Part shown: positions 53,325 to 62,485 of the stretch, in pieces | Layout: each line of letters begins with the position of its first letter | Numbering within the stretch: position 1 is the first letter of the stretch | Source of the DNA: Cronobacter condimenti 1330 | GTDB lineage: Bacteria > Pseudomonadota > Gammaproteobacteria > Enterobacterales > Enterobacteriaceae | Direction of reading: 5' to 3' | Length of the DNA: 64,000 bases | Assembly (NCBI RefSeq): GCF_001277255.1 | Contig: NZ_CP012264.1 | Location: 2,046,001 to 2,110,000 of the forward strand | Position numbers and translations under genes: made by a program | Notes under the pieces: model-generated | The model's input: only the letters and a program-made list of their open reading frames with translations | Told to the model about the DNA's origin: nothing | Database searches by the model: none

Positions 53325-54545
53325 ATGTATTCCTTCATAGCGCGACAGCCTATCTTTGATGCGTCGCTGAACACGGTGGCCTATGAGTTACTTTACCGGG
53401 ACGGGCTGACGAACGCCTTCCCGCAAGTCACCGCCGAGTTCGCCACAAGCCAGCTGCTCGCCGATCATTTTCTGGTGACGCCATTACAGCGTCTGTCAGG
53501 GAAACATACGTCATTTATCAATTTCCCTTATGAAATGATCGTCAACGGGCTTGCGCAGTCGCTGCCGCGTCAGAACGTCGTGATTGAAATTCTTGAAGAC
53601 AGTGTGCCGGATAACGCGCTGTTTACGACCGTGCGCGATATGTACGAACAGGGGTATTGCTTCGCGCTGGATGATTTTACGCTGGACAGCGAATGGAGCC
53701 GTTTTCTGCCGTATATCAGCGTTATCAAATTTGATATTCAGTCCACAAGTGTTGCGCAGATTAAGGCGTTTTTGCACGCGCACCCTAATCTGCGCTGCAA
53801 ACTGCTGGCTGAAAAAGTGGAGCACCGCGAAGAGCTTATTCAGTATCAGCAGCTCGGTTTTCACCTCTTCCAGGGCTATTTCTACAGCAAGCCGGAACTC
53901 ATTAAGACCAAAAAGCTTCCTGAACAAAAAGTCTTTATTCTTGATCTGATCCGCGAGGTGAATGCAGCGCGGCCAGACATTGCCAGGATCGAGAAACTGA
54001 TCAGTCGTGATGTCGCCATCACGTATAAACTGATGCGCTATGTGAATAACATTAAGTATCAGCATAACTACCACGCTAATGCTGAATCGCTGCCGTTTCG
54101 CAGCATTTTTGCGTTTCTGGGCCTCTATGAGCTCAAACGGTTCGTGACAATCCTTGCGGTCACGCATATCAGCGATCCGACCGTAAGTGAGCTTTACAAC
54201 GTAAGCCTGGTCTATGGGCGCTTCTGCGAACTGGCGGCGCACCGTATTGGCAGCGGGGTGAGTGAAGACGATGCGTTTATCGCCGGTCTTTTCTCGCGCC
54301 TCGACGCCATTCTGGATATTCCCATGGATGCGCTGCTTGAGCAGATCTACGTCTCTAAAGAGGTCAAAAAAGCATTGATTAACCGTGAGGGCGTGCCAGG
54401 TACACTGGTTCGACTGTGTGAAGCCTTCGAGCGCGCCGAATGGCCGCAAGTGGTCGAGGTTGCCAAAGAACTGAACCTCACCGAGCGGGATATCATTGAT
54501 ATGACGCATGAAGCAGTGAAGTGGGGCGATAATATTATGCAATAG
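53325..54545 (+). CDS. EAL-HDOD signalling protein with degenerate EAL domain
   Basis: 406 residues. Residues ~1-200 are an EAL domain in which the signature reads ELL (YELLYRD) and the DDFGTGYS loop is replaced by DDFTLDSEW; LLAEKVEH and LFQGYFYSKP keep the fold. Residues ~205-395 are an HDOD domain (IARIEKLISRDVAITYKLMRYVN, FRSIFAFLGLYELKRFVTI). Cyclic-di-GMP hydrolysis is unlikely; it may bind the messenger or a protein partner, like Vibrio CdgJ, which affects motility. GGAGG lies before the ATG. Confidence 0.9.
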   Translation: MYSFIARQPIFDASLNTVAYELLYRDGLTNAFPQVTAEFATSQLLADHFLVTPLQRLSGKHTSFINFPYEMIVNGLAQSLPRQNVVIEILEDSVPDNALFTTVRDMYEQGYCFALDDFTLDSEWSRFLPYISVIKFDIQSTSVAQIKAFLHAHPNLRCKLLAEKVEHREELIQYQQLGFHLFQGYFYSKPELIKTKKLPEQKVFILDLIREVNAARPDIARIEKLISRDVAITYKLMRYVNNIKYQHNYHANAESLPFRSIFAFLGLYELKRFVTILAVTHISDPTVSELYNVSLVYGRFCELAAHRIGSGVSEDDAFIAGLFSRLDAILDIPMDALLEQIYVSKEVKKALINREGVPGTLVRLCEAFERAEWPQVVEVAKELNLTERDIIDMTHEAVKWGDNIMQ

Positions 54546-54724
54546 TTTTTGCCCGTCGCTGCCCGTCTGACGGCGGTTTCACGCCGTCGGCGCGCCAGAA
54601 AGCTAAAACGTTGTTCCGATTCTCCCGTCATTCCCGTTCATCTTGACTACGCTTTTACAGGCACGCCGACGCGCGGCGCCTGGGCGCTGCCGTCGCTGGT
54701 TTTGGATGACTTCAGGAGACGGAC

Positions 54725-55150
54725 ATGCATCCTCACACAACCTCACGATCCCCGGCCGCCGCCGTGGCGCTTTATGAACTGCTCAATCCCATTCCCTTAG
54801 GCTTCTTTGTGGCCGCCTGGATTTTCGACATCATCTACATGAAAAGCTTTGTGCTGATGTGGACGCATGCCGCCAGCTGGCTCATCGCTTTCGGTCTGGT
54901 CATCGCCATTATTCCGCGCCTTATTAGCCTTGGGCAGATCTGGCCGGGGCGTCGCCATCTGCACGGCCCGGCGCAGCGGCTACATTTCTGGCTGAACCTG
55001 GTGGCCATTGTGCTGGCTATCATTAACGCCTTTATTCACAGTCGGGATGCTTACGCCGTAGTGCCGGCGGGCGTCATTCTCTCAACGCTGGTTGTGGTGC
55101 TGATGCTGCTCGCCAACGTTCAACTCGCGTTACGCCAACGCACTGCTTAA
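54725..55150 (+). CDS. DUF2231-type membrane protein
   Basis: 141 residues, four membrane spans (LGFFVAAWIFDIIY; ASWLIAFGLVIAIIP; LHFWLNLVAIVLAIINAFIHSRDA; ILSTLVVVLMLLANVQLAL). The GR-R-HLHGPAQRLHFWLN segment with histidines could bind haem; a redox role is only suggested. TTCAGGAGACGG precedes the ATG. The stop is 12 bases before the sorbosone-dehydrogenase-like gene, so they form an operon and may share electron flow. Confidence 0.8.
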   Translation: MHPHTTSRSPAAAVALYELLNPIPLGFFVAAWIFDIIYMKSFVLMWTHAASWLIAFGLVIAIIPRLISLGQIWPGRRHLHGPAQRLHFWLNLVAIVLAIINAFIHSRDAYAVVPAGVILSTLVVVLMLLANVQLALRQRTA

Positions 55151-55162
55151 GGAGAAGCCCGC

Positions 55163-56464
55163 ATGAAAAACATTCATCGTCTTGCGCTTGCCGTCTCGCT
55201 GGGGGTTCTGCTCAGCGGCTGTGATAACAGCGCCACGCTCGATCCGCAAAAACAGGTCGGGCCGAACCCGGAGCTGCCGGAAGCGAAAAACTTCCTGCTG
55301 CCACCTATGGAGGTGCCGGAAGGCGTCGCCTGGAAAGAGGGCGAAAAGCCGAAAGTCGCGCAGGGGCTGAAGATTGAGAAAATCGCGGACGGGCTGATGC
55401 ATCCGCGTCAGGTCTATGTGCTGCCGAATAACGATATTCTTATCGCGGAGTCTAACGGTACGCCAAAACCCACCACGCGCCCTAAGCAGCTCATTATGGG
55501 GATTGTCCAGAAGTCGTCTGGTAAAGGTGGGCCAGGCGGCAATCGCATCACGCTTTTGCGTAACGTCAACGGCAAGTGGGAAAAGCATAACTTTATTGAA
55601 AACCTCAACGCGCCGTTCGGTATTCAGCTCACCGGCAATACGCTATGGGTGGCGAACGCCGACAGCCTGGTGAAATTCCCGTATCAGGAAGGGCAGACGG
55701 AAATCCGCACGCCGGGTGAAGAGGTGACTGAACTGCCGGGTGGGCCGATTAACCACCACTGGACCAAAGCGCTGCTGGCAAGCCCGGACGGTAGCAAACT
55801 CTATGTGGGCGTAGGCTCAAACAGTAATGTCACCGAAAACGGCATCGGGGCGGAATACCGTCGCGCCGCCGTGCTGGAAGTGGACGCCGCGACCGGCGCC
55901 AGCCGTATCTATGCAAGCGGTCTGCGTAACCCGACTGGCTTACAGTGGGAGCCGCAGAGCGGCAAACTGTGGGCGATTGTGAACGAGCGTGATGAAATCG
56001 GCTCCGATCTGGTGCCAGATTATATGACCTCGGTGCAGGAGAAAGGCTTCTACGGCTGGCCATACAGCTATTTCGGCCAGCATGTGGACGCGCGCGCAAA
56101 ACCGCCTCGCCCGGATCTCGTTGAGAAGGCCATCAAACCGGACTACGCGCTCGGCTCGCACGTCGCGCCGCTCGGCCTGCATTTCTACACCGGCGATAAC
56201 ATGCCGCAGTATCGCGGCGGCGCGTTTGTGAGCGAGCACGGCAGCTGGAACCGCTCGCCGCTCAATGGCTATCAGGTCGTGTGGGTTAAATTCGAAAACG
56301 GCAAGCCGGTCGGCCAGCCGCAGCCCGTCGTGACCGGGTTTCTGACCGAAGATCAGAAGCAGGTGCGCGGGCTGCCCGTCGGTGTCGCGCAGGATAACGA
56401 CGGCGCGCTGCTGATTGCCGATGATGCCGGTGATGCCATCTGGCGCGTCAGCGCAGCGCAGTAA
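55163..56464 (+). CDS. PQQ-type sugar dehydrogenase-like lipoprotein (L-sorbosone dehydrogenase family)
   Basis: 433 residues. Lipobox LLSGC gives a lipid-anchored periplasmic protein. Six-bladed propeller of the soluble glucose/sorbosone dehydrogenase family: HPRQVYVLPNNDILIAESN, NAPFGIQL, GGPINHHWTKALLASPDGSKLYVGVGS, SGLRNPTGLQWEP, GLHFYTGDNMP. The family oxidises sugars with PQQ, and the DUF2231 membrane partner upstream could pass electrons on. Whether the cell makes PQQ is not visible. Confidence 0.88.
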   Translation: MKNIHRLALAVSLGVLLSGCDNSATLDPQKQVGPNPELPEAKNFLLPPMEVPEGVAWKEGEKPKVAQGLKIEKIADGLMHPRQVYVLPNNDILIAESNGTPKPTTRPKQLIMGIVQKSSGKGGPGGNRITLLRNVNGKWEKHNFIENLNAPFGIQLTGNTLWVANADSLVKFPYQEGQTEIRTPGEEVTELPGGPINHHWTKALLASPDGSKLYVGVGSNSNVTENGIGAEYRRAAVLEVDAATGASRIYASGLRNPTGLQWEPQSGKLWAIVNERDEIGSDLVPDYMTSVQEKGFYGWPYSYFGQHVDARAKPPRPDLVEKAIKPDYALGSHVAPLGLHFYTGDNMPQYRGGAFVSEHGSWNRSPLNGYQVVWVKFENGKPVGQPQPVVTGFLTEDQKQVRGLPVGVAQDNDGALLIADDAGDAIWRVSAAQ

Positions 56465-56467
56465 CTC

Positions 56468-56490
56468 ACAGGCCGCCGCGTGCGGCCTGT
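56468..56490 (+). terminator. Terminator after the sorbosone-dehydrogenase-like gene
   Basis: Perfect 9-bp stem ACAGGCCGC/GCGGCCTGT with a 5-base loop, then TCCTTTC. Confidence 0.75.
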
Positions 56491-56570
56491 TCCTTTCAAA
56501 GAGGGCGCCAGGCCGCCTGCTATACTTTTTATTCTTTCAACCAGCGAAGCTGAATAACAAGGAGTTAACG

Positions 56571-56930
56571 ATGCCGGAACCAACCAACCGCGACGGGATG
56601 CCGTATTTTCTGTTTCTGTGCGAGGGGCGCGTCCTGTCGCAAAACATTGACGGCCAGATTGTCGACCTCGGCGAAGCCACGGAAGAGCGCGGCGCTTTCA
56701 CCTGGCGGCTTGATGGCAATGAGGAGCAGGGCGAAGGGCTTTCGAGCGCCGCGGCGGTGCTTGACGATATCGCCGGACACCTGACTTTTCTGTTTCTTGA
56801 TGGCCAGTTCACCAGTCTGCCAGACGTCTCTGATGAGTATGCAGGCAAACTGGAAAACGCACCCGCCAAAGAAATCATGCTCAATGAACTGAGCGATAAA
56901 GGTGGCGACGATAACCCGCCAGCGGTGTAA
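56571..56930 (+). CDS. Hypothetical acidic protein
   Basis: 119 residues, soluble and acidic, with MPYFLFLCEGRVLSQNIDGQIVDLGEA at the start and DKGGDDNPPAV at the end. Strong ribosome site AAGGAG. The family is not recognised. Single gene flanked by a terminator and the convergent NlpC-like gene. Confidence 0.72.
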   Translation: MPEPTNRDGMPYFLFLCEGRVLSQNIDGQIVDLGEATEERGAFTWRLDGNEEQGEGLSSAAAVLDDIAGHLTFLFLDGQFTSLPDVSDEYAGKLENAPAKEIMLNELSDKGGDDNPPAV

Positions 56931-56999
56931 GCGCAGGCGTCATCGCCGCACTGCGTGATATACACGGATGCGCGGCGGTGATGCCTTCACGCCGGGAGA

Positions 57000-57563
57000 T
57001 TAACGGCTTGCCAGATCGGGCGGCTGACGATGATTCATTGTAATAACGGAGCTGATATTATCCGGCAGACGGCGCGCCTCTAAATAGACGGTTTTCCAGT
57101 ACGGATTATCTAAAGAGGAGCGGGTGACGCCTTTGCTGGTTGACGCGTGAATAAATTTTCCGTCTGAATCATAAAAGCCAACATGCAGCGCGCCTTTAAT
57201 ACGGAAGAAGACTAAATCGCCGGGACGGAGCTTATTTTTATCAACGTTTTTACCCATCTGGATTAATTCATGCGTGGTCACGCGCGCCATCGGTAAATTA
57301 AATCTGTCACGCAACGTGCGCCAGACAAAACCGGAGCAGTCAATGCCGTCAATCTCGGTTCCGCCCCAGGCATACGGCGCGTTGTGCCAGGTGTTCATCT
57401 GGTCATGAAGGGCGGCGATAACCGGGATGAGATCGGGCCGATGGCTGGATGAACTGGCGTGTGGCAGTGGTGCGATAGGTTTTGGTTTCGGCGCGTTATT
57501 AGCACATCCTGTCAGGTAAAGGCAGACTAAAAGGGCAAAAAAAGGTTTAGCGCGGAAATCCAT
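57000..57563 (-). CDS. NlpC/P60 peptidoglycan hydrolase lipoprotein (NlpC-like)
   Basis: 187 residues. Lipobox YLTGC; the catalytic Cys is in GIDCSGFVWRT and the His in LHVGFYDSDGKFIHASTSKGV. The DRF-L, LRPGDLVFF and RSSLDNPYW blocks follow E. coli NlpC closely, with a longer N-terminal linker. It cleaves peptide cross-links or stem peptides of the cell wall from the outer membrane side. It may be NlpC itself or a paralogue. Confidence 0.88.
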   Translation of the reverse strand: MDFRAKPFFALLVCLYLTGCANNAPKPKPIAPLPHASSSSHRPDLIPVIAALHDQMNTWHNAPYAWGGTEIDGIDCSGFVWRTLRDRFNLPMARVTTHELIQMGKNVDKNKLRPGDLVFFRIKGALHVGFYDSDGKFIHASTSKGVTRSSLDNPYWKTVYLEARRLPDNISSVITMNHRQPPDLASR

Positions 57564-58944
57564 ATCGACTCACTGACAGCAGGTTTGACATATTCGGAGC
57601 CGGAATTTTTACTAAAAATGCCTTTCATCGCCAGCCCTTTTTCATGCTTTACAATTACTGACATTGTGGGGAAATATTATTCCGTAAAAATCGCTTTTTG
57701 ACGAAGATATTCATGTTCAGAAACAACTTAAATAAAGATGGGGCTTTACAATACGCGGGCAATTAGTGCGAATAATAAATTAACGCTATGTGATCACGCC
57801 TGTCAATTATCACCTTGCGTTCAGTAAATTATAACCTTGATGAACAATAGGGTTATTGGTCTGTCACGGTTGACCCGGACACCGCGCTATTATGACAACA
57901 CGTTTCCAGCAGGCGCGCTTACGCTGCGAAAGTTCGCTTATCTGTGCGTCGATATCTTTGAGGCGGTAATACTGACTGGCTCGCCGGGCAAAACGCCGCA
58001 CCATCGCAGTTACAGTGCTTTTGGCTTTACGTGGTCGCGAACTTTCCGACAAGCCTGACGGTCCGCCGCGTTGCGTGAGGGCAGGCGATGGCCCGCCTGT
58101 CTGACAATTCATCTCAATGGTGAACGCGCGTTTTTTCCATGGTGTTTTTATCAGGAGCCTGAGCGCAAGACGTTTGAACGTCTGCTGGCGAGGCGGCGTT
58201 GGCATCCAGGACTATGCAGCGTATCGTTCCAAAGATTCAGGTACCGGCACAACAACGCACGTCCGTTGCTCATTATTTACGGCAGGCACGATGCGCGGGT
58301 AAACCCGACGGCGTCACTGCAAAGATTTAGCCCGCGTATACCGTCAGCATTTATGCCAGTTACGCTCATGCGCCATTTATGGAAGAAGCCGCGCGTTTCA
58401 ACATAAGTTTGTGCAGGCGACAGCGCGATTAGCGTCTAAAAACCGCTGAACTGCGTCAACAAAACGGTGCGCTACGTGAATTCTGAGAAAAGTCGTGAGG
58501 CTGAGCCAGGCAGATTTCGCGTAGCGCACCGGCAAATTCCTGCGGCATGCTGAAATCTGCACATCAACAACTGTAGGGCAGAGGCGTGGCGTAGAAGATG
58601 GAGAAGCTCAAAACGACGCAGTTCGGATATAAAATGCAATTTAACATAATATACATTATGCGCACCAATGGAGCTGTTGAGGAAATTTACCTTTCAGTAC
58701 GGCCAATGCCCGCGATCAACGATTCCACCTGCAGCCAGCCCTTGCTGACGCCATGGCATTCTCAGGGTGAATCTGGCGCACGTGAAAGTTTATCAGCGGG
58801 ATTGCGCAAAGCCCGTGGCGGATAACATGTTGCGTTTCAACACGCCTTCGCTCAACCCTGAACGTTGCAAAGACATCCTCCATCGGCGTTGTTAGTGCCA
58901 CATCTTTTCCAGCACGAGATCGGCATCGGGATGTTCAGCCATGC
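57564..58944. other. Gene-poor, apparently decayed region
   Basis: 1381 bases without an intact gene that I can support. Only short broken frames are present. The piece at 58195-58440 keeps alpha/beta-hydrolase motifs in more than one frame. A minus-strand stretch near 57.9 kb (YYRLKDIDAQISELSQRKRA) resembles the C-terminal coiled helix of MerR regulators, but only weakly. Confidence 0.6.
58195..58440 (+). pseudogene. Remnant of an alpha/beta hydrolase C-terminal part
   Basis: RPLLIIYGRHDARVNP matches the catalytic-acid strand of alpha/beta hydrolases. About 30 codons later, in another frame, YAHAPFMEEAARFN matches the catalytic-His motif (GHxPFxExPxxF). The two need at least one frameshift to be joined, and the upstream nucleophile region is not seen. 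Read as a decaying gene. Confidence 0.6.
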
Positions 58945-59727
58945 TCAGTTTTCTTGTGTGCTGGCACTGGCCTTGTCTGGTGCGTGTAACGCTTGCTGAA
59001 ACGGGTATTCAACCCTGACAATGGTTTTCTTCTCCGTCGCCTTTTTATCTTTAAAGGCAGGCCAGCTATATGACGTGGTAATGAATCGCCATGAGTAAAA
59101 CGCTTTTGCGGTATCGGTAATTTTAAGGCGCAGAACGCTCCAGCTTTCATCATGACAATGTGCGCTTTTTGCGTAATCCGCTTCCGTAAAACATGCACGA
59201 ATTATGGCGGCCGATGAAAAAGGCACATTTTTAAATGCCGGTTGATAGGAACCATCGCGGTTTAGCATCATAAAATCGGCGATTTCTTCTGAACGACCAC
59301 CGCCAGAATAGCCAGCAGACCATCTGGATACTATGGCAACCGCCCATTTGGTTTTGCTCAAAGGATAAAGCGCCGGATAGATATAATTTTCGTCTTGCGT
59401 TAAATCTTCATCGGGTGTGTGCTCTGTTTTATATCCTGAAAAATCCCACATGGCGACTTTCGTCAATGTGTCGCCCTCACGCTGGACTTCCATTAATCGT
59501 GTGCCCGGAAGGATTAAATAAAAACTGTCATCGCTGTTTTTTGCTTTCCAGATAGCCGCGCTGCCCTTACAGGTGTCTTTAAAGGCGCTACATATGCTGA
59601 TGTACGGCTGACTGCCTGGTTTTATCGCGACAAGAGCAATGGGCGCAGGTGCGGATTCAGCGGGTGTAGCCGCGTTTGCAGCGCCACAAAAAGCAAGTAT
59701 GACGAAAGCTAACGTACATTTTTTCAT
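58945..59727 (-). CDS. Hypothetical periplasmic protein
   Basis: 260 residues. A clean signal peptide (MKKCTLAFVILAFCGAANA-A) is followed by a soluble domain with WKAKNSDDSFYLILPGTRLMEVQ, SRWSAGYSGGGRSEEIADFMML and a pair of cysteines (RACFTEADYAKSAHCHDES). AAGGAAGGGC precedes the ATG. No family recognised; the base composition is somewhat lower in GC than the backbone. Confidence 0.75.
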   Translation of the reverse strand: MKKCTLAFVILAFCGAANAATPAESAPAPIALVAIKPGSQPYISICSAFKDTCKGSAAIWKAKNSDDSFYLILPGTRLMEVQREGDTLTKVAMWDFSGYKTEHTPDEDLTQDENYIYPALYPLSKTKWAVAIVSRWSAGYSGGGRSEEIADFMMLNRDGSYQPAFKNVPFSSAAIIRACFTEADYAKSAHCHDESWSVLRLKITDTAKAFYSWRFITTSYSWPAFKDKKATEKKTIVRVEYPFQQALHAPDKASASTQEN

Positions 59728-59792
59728 TGCCCTTCCTTTTAAAAGACTTTCCTTAAAGCCGTTATCGTTTCGGCCAGTAATGAGAAATAAAA

Positions 59793-59820
59793 CAAGGGCT
59801 GGCCATGAGGCGAGCCCTTG
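59793..59820 (-). terminator. Terminator of the GrpB-family gene
   Basis: 8-bp stem CAAGGGCT/AGCCCTTG with a 12-base loop, followed on the minus strand by TTTTATTTC. Confidence 0.75.
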
Positions 59821-59857
59821 CTATTTCTTTCAAGGCAAGATTTTAGCGTCGACAAAC

Positions 59858-60394
59858 TTACTCTGCATTCGATTTTATGAGCGTTAACCCCCCTGTCCCC
59901 AACCGCTCTATTCTCTCGATAAATGCCGTTTTCTGTTCGCTATAACTATCTGACTGAAATCCGCTGTCGCGGGCCGCTGCAAATTTTATGCGTTGATATT
60001 CGTTCGCCGCATCGTCATGGCGGCGCAGATAATCGCGAAATGCCAGGTGGCGCGTAATGTGTTCGCTGCCGGTTTCGAAGGCATGGAGGTGATGCGTGCG
60101 TGCGCTATCGCCTTTAATAAAGTATCGCCTGCCGGCAATGCCGTGTTCGCCACGCGGTGTATACCCTAACGCTTGCATCCTGGCGTTACAGGCATCAAGC
60201 GCGGCAAGGCTGCTCACTTCAAGCAGCATGTCGATGACCGGTTTGGCCGCAAGCCCTGGCACCGAGGTGCTGCCAATATGGTGAACGATCCGCGCCACTG
60301 CGCCGAGTGTGGCGCGCACCCTTTGCGCTTCTTCATCAAATCGCGCGGGCCACGCGGGGTCGTAAGGTTCAAGCGTAATTTGCCGTCCCGCCAT
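59858..60394 (-). CDS. GrpB family protein (UPF0157 nucleotidyltransferase-like)
   Basis: 178 residues. ITLEPYDPAWPARFDEEAQRV, HHIGSTSVPGLAAKPVIDMLLEV and the HLAFRDYLRRH block define the GrpB/UPF0157 family, related to nucleotidyltransferases (GSTSVPG followed by D). Its reaction is unknown. The ATG follows AGGAGAACGCTA; upstream in-frame codons are not used. It lies 82 bases after the partner-switching operon. Confidence 0.88.
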   Translation of the reverse strand: MAGRQITLEPYDPAWPARFDEEAQRVRATLGAVARIVHHIGSTSVPGLAAKPVIDMLLEVSSLAALDACNARMQALGYTPRGEHGIAGRRYFIKGDSARTHHLHAFETGSEHITRHLAFRDYLRRHDDAANEYQRIKFAAARDSGFQSDSYSEQKTAFIERIERLGTGGLTLIKSNAE

Positions 60395-60476
60395 TAGCGT
60401 TCTCCTGTCTGCGTTCATCCCGCCCAGGCGTCTCAACCTGGCATTCTTTATAAGAAAATCTGGCTCAAACAGCATT

Positions 60477-60920
60477 TTACGTGACAACGTCACTTGATTC
60501 ACCTGCCGTAAACCACTTGCAGAGTGTCAGGCGGTTTACTGTGCCTGATTGATACGTTACCTCATCAACGCAGGCCACAATCAGCATTAGCCCTCGCCCG
60601 CCTTCGCTCATCAGCGCCGTGTCGTCGACGTTCGCATTGTGACGCGCGTCATCGAGCTTACCGTCGGGGATAGACTTGCCATCATCGGTGAAGATCACCC
60701 GCGCGCAAGTGTCGTCGCGCTGGAATTCTACGGTGAAATGGCGTGTCGGCGTCTCGTTCAGCGCATGACGAATCACATTTGCTGCCGCCTCACACACCGC
60801 GAGATCGAGCGCGAAGCGCCAGCCGTCGTCTGCCGGCAGCGACGCCATAAAGTGCGCCAGCGCGTCGGCGAGCGGGCCGAGCGCGTCAAGGCGCGCCGGG
60901 AGCGTCAGGGCGGCGCTCAT
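60477..60920 (-). CDS. RsbW-like anti-sigma factor / serine kinase (HATPase)
   Basis: 147 residues. GHKL ATPase fold with the N-box CEAAANVIRHAL (Glu and Asn for Mg-ATP), G1 box FTDDGKSIPD and G2 box EGGRGLMLIVACVDEV. This is the RsbW/SpoIIAB kinase class, which binds either its target or an unphosphorylated STAS protein and phosphorylates the latter. The start is 4 bases after the STAS gene, last of the operon. The target (sigma factor, anti-sigma, enzyme) is not in the window. Confidence 0.9.
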   Translation of the reverse strand: MSAALTLPARLDALGPLADALAHFMASLPADDGWRFALDLAVCEAAANVIRHALNETPTRHFTVEFQRDDTCARVIFTDDGKSIPDGKLDDARHNANVDDTALMSEGGRGLMLIVACVDEVTYQSGTVNRLTLCKWFTAGESSDVVT

Positions 60921-60924
60921 CCGT

Positions 60925-61266
60925 TTAGCCTTTTTGCAGCCGGGCCAGCGCGGCGGCGCGATCCGGGCAGAGAATAAACACCCTGTCCATGCGGGTGAGT
61001 TTGAACATATTCATAATGTTGCTGTTAAGGGAACAGAGTGCCATTTCGCCTTTGCCGTTCATCTGCTTGAACAGGGCTATCAGCGTCCCGAGGCAGCTAC
61101 TGTCGATAAAATCCACGCGCGAGAAATCGATAACGAGTCCACCTGTGGTGCGGCCGATTTCGTCGCTTACGCCCTGGCGAAATGCCGCGGCGACCGAGGC
61201 GTCAAGGCGTCGCGCCACTGGCGTGATGACGCTGATGCCGTCCTGCTGTTCAGTCTCAAGATTCAT
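60925..61266 (-). CDS. STAS-domain anti-sigma factor antagonist
   Basis: 113 residues. ISVITPVARRLDASVAAAFRQGV and the phosphorylation loop VDFIDSSCLGTLI, with Ser56 or Ser57 as the site matching SpoIIAA/RsbV and HsbA/BtrV. Unphosphorylated it would titrate the RsbW-like kinase; phosphorylated it releases it. The start at 61266 has GGGAGAG upstream and overlaps the end of the phosphatase gene by 11 bases. Confidence 0.92.
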   Translation of the reverse strand: MNLETEQQDGISVITPVARRLDASVAAAFRQGVSDEIGRTTGGLVIDFSRVDFIDSSCLGTLIALFKQMNGKGEMALCSLNSNIMNMFKLTRMDRVFILCPDRAAALARLQKG

Positions 61267-62476
61267 CGCGCTCTCCCTCAATGCTTCGTTCGATAATTAA
61301 TAGTGATACGTCGTCGGCCATCGCCACCTGATCGCCCTGCTTTTCGGCGCGCCAGCCCACCAGTTTTTCTTGTAGCGCCGGGAAGATCGCATCGAGCGGG
61401 CTGGGAACGTGACGCTGTAACCAACTCTCCAGTCGCGCCTGGCCAAACTGTTCGTGCTGTGGGTTTTCGCACTCGGTGATGCCATCGCTGTAAAGGCAGA
61501 GCCGGTCGCCCGGGCGCAAGGTGAAGGTGGCGTCTTCCCAGCTCAGGCTTGCGAGCAAGCCTACCGGCGCCCCGCCGCTGCCTATCTGAGTAATGGTGCC
61601 GTTGGGGTGTGTAATAAACGGCGTCGGGTGACCGGCCTGGCAGAGTTTCCCCTCACCTGTGTTGATATCGATGACGCCGTACACCATCGTGAAATAGCTG
61701 ACAATCTCGGTGTCGTCATGACAAAACCGCTCATTCAGGATACGGATGACTTCGTGCGGCGCGGTTACGTTGTCACCATCAAATAAAAACCGCTCTACTG
61801 CCCGTCCGTGCAGGAACTGGCGCGCCACGGCAAGCGACATCATCGCCGCCCCGACGCCATGCCCCGCCACATCCACACAGTAAAAGCCCAGGTGGCTGTC
61901 GAGCGAAAACAGGTTAAAAATATCGCCGGAGACATACGCCGAAGGAACAAACAGCCAGTCGGCGAAGAAACCGTCGTATTGCATACGTCGCCCCGGTAAT
62001 ACCGAACGCTGAAGCTGCGCCGCCGCCTGGAGATCGCTCTCGATTTGCGTCAGCGCCTCACGCAGCCGGGCGTTGCGTGCCGCGAGCGTCGCTTCCAGCT
62101 CCAGAATGCGCTCCCCCGCATGCAGCCTTGCGCGCAGCTCGCTTTGATTCACCGGTTTACTCAGGAAGTCATCGGCACCCGCTTCAAAACCGAGCGCCAG
62201 GTCGTCCACGCTTTCCCGCGCGGTGAGCACGATAAGGTAGATATAGTGTTCCTGAAAGCGGGCGCGGATCTCCTTGCAGAGCGTCAGCCCATCCATGACG
62301 GGCATCTCCCAGTCGCTCAGCACCATATTAACGGGCTGCGTGGCCAGCACATCCAGCGCTGCCGCCCCGTTCACCGCTTCCAGCACCTCATAGCCCCATT
62401 TGCCAAGCATACTGCCGAGCAGTCGCCGGTAAACGGTTGAGTCATCAACAATTAACACCCGCTGTCTGTGCGGCAT
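61256..62476 (-). CDS. Response regulator with PP2C (SpoIIE/RsbU-type) phosphatase output
   Basis: 406 residues. Receiver ~1-120 with acidic pocket DD (11-12), phospho-acceptor Asp55 in LSDWEMP and Lys in LSKPV; a coiled linker ~125-155; PP2C domain ~165-400 with metal-binding AYVSGDIFNLF, CVDVAGHGVGAAM, DGITE and MADDVSLLII. Signal input by phosphorylation would change dephosphorylation of the STAS partner. It resembles HsbR-type proteins, but without their own kinase domain, which is the separate gene downstream. No histidine kinase is visible in the window. Confidence 0.94.
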   Translation of the reverse strand: MPHRQRVLIVDDSTVYRRLLGSMLGKWGYEVLEAVNGAAALDVLATQPVNMVLSDWEMPVMDGLTLCKEIRARFQEHYIYLIVLTARESVDDLALGFEAGADDFLSKPVNQSELRARLHAGERILELEATLAARNARLREALTQIESDLQAAAQLQRSVLPGRRMQYDGFFADWLFVPSAYVSGDIFNLFSLDSHLGFYCVDVAGHGVGAAMMSLAVARQFLHGRAVERFLFDGDNVTAPHEVIRILNERFCHDDTEIVSYFTMVYGVIDINTGEGKLCQAGHPTPFITHPNGTITQIGSGGAPVGLLASLSWEDATFTLRPGDRLCLYSDGITECENPQHEQFGQARLESWLQRHVPSPLDAIFPALQEKLVGWRAEKQGDQVAMADDVSLLIIERSIEGERDES

Positions 62477-62485
62477 CGTGGCTCC

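Noticed and set aside
58598..58901. Short frames on both strands in the decayed region as genes
   Set aside because: No ribosome sites, no similarity that I can recognise, and several stops in any joined frame.
60477..61266. Components of a two-component phosphorelay rather than partner switching
   Set aside because: The HATPase protein has no histidine phosphotransfer domain and the STAS protein has the Ser-Ser loop, so serine kinase and antagonist roles fit better.
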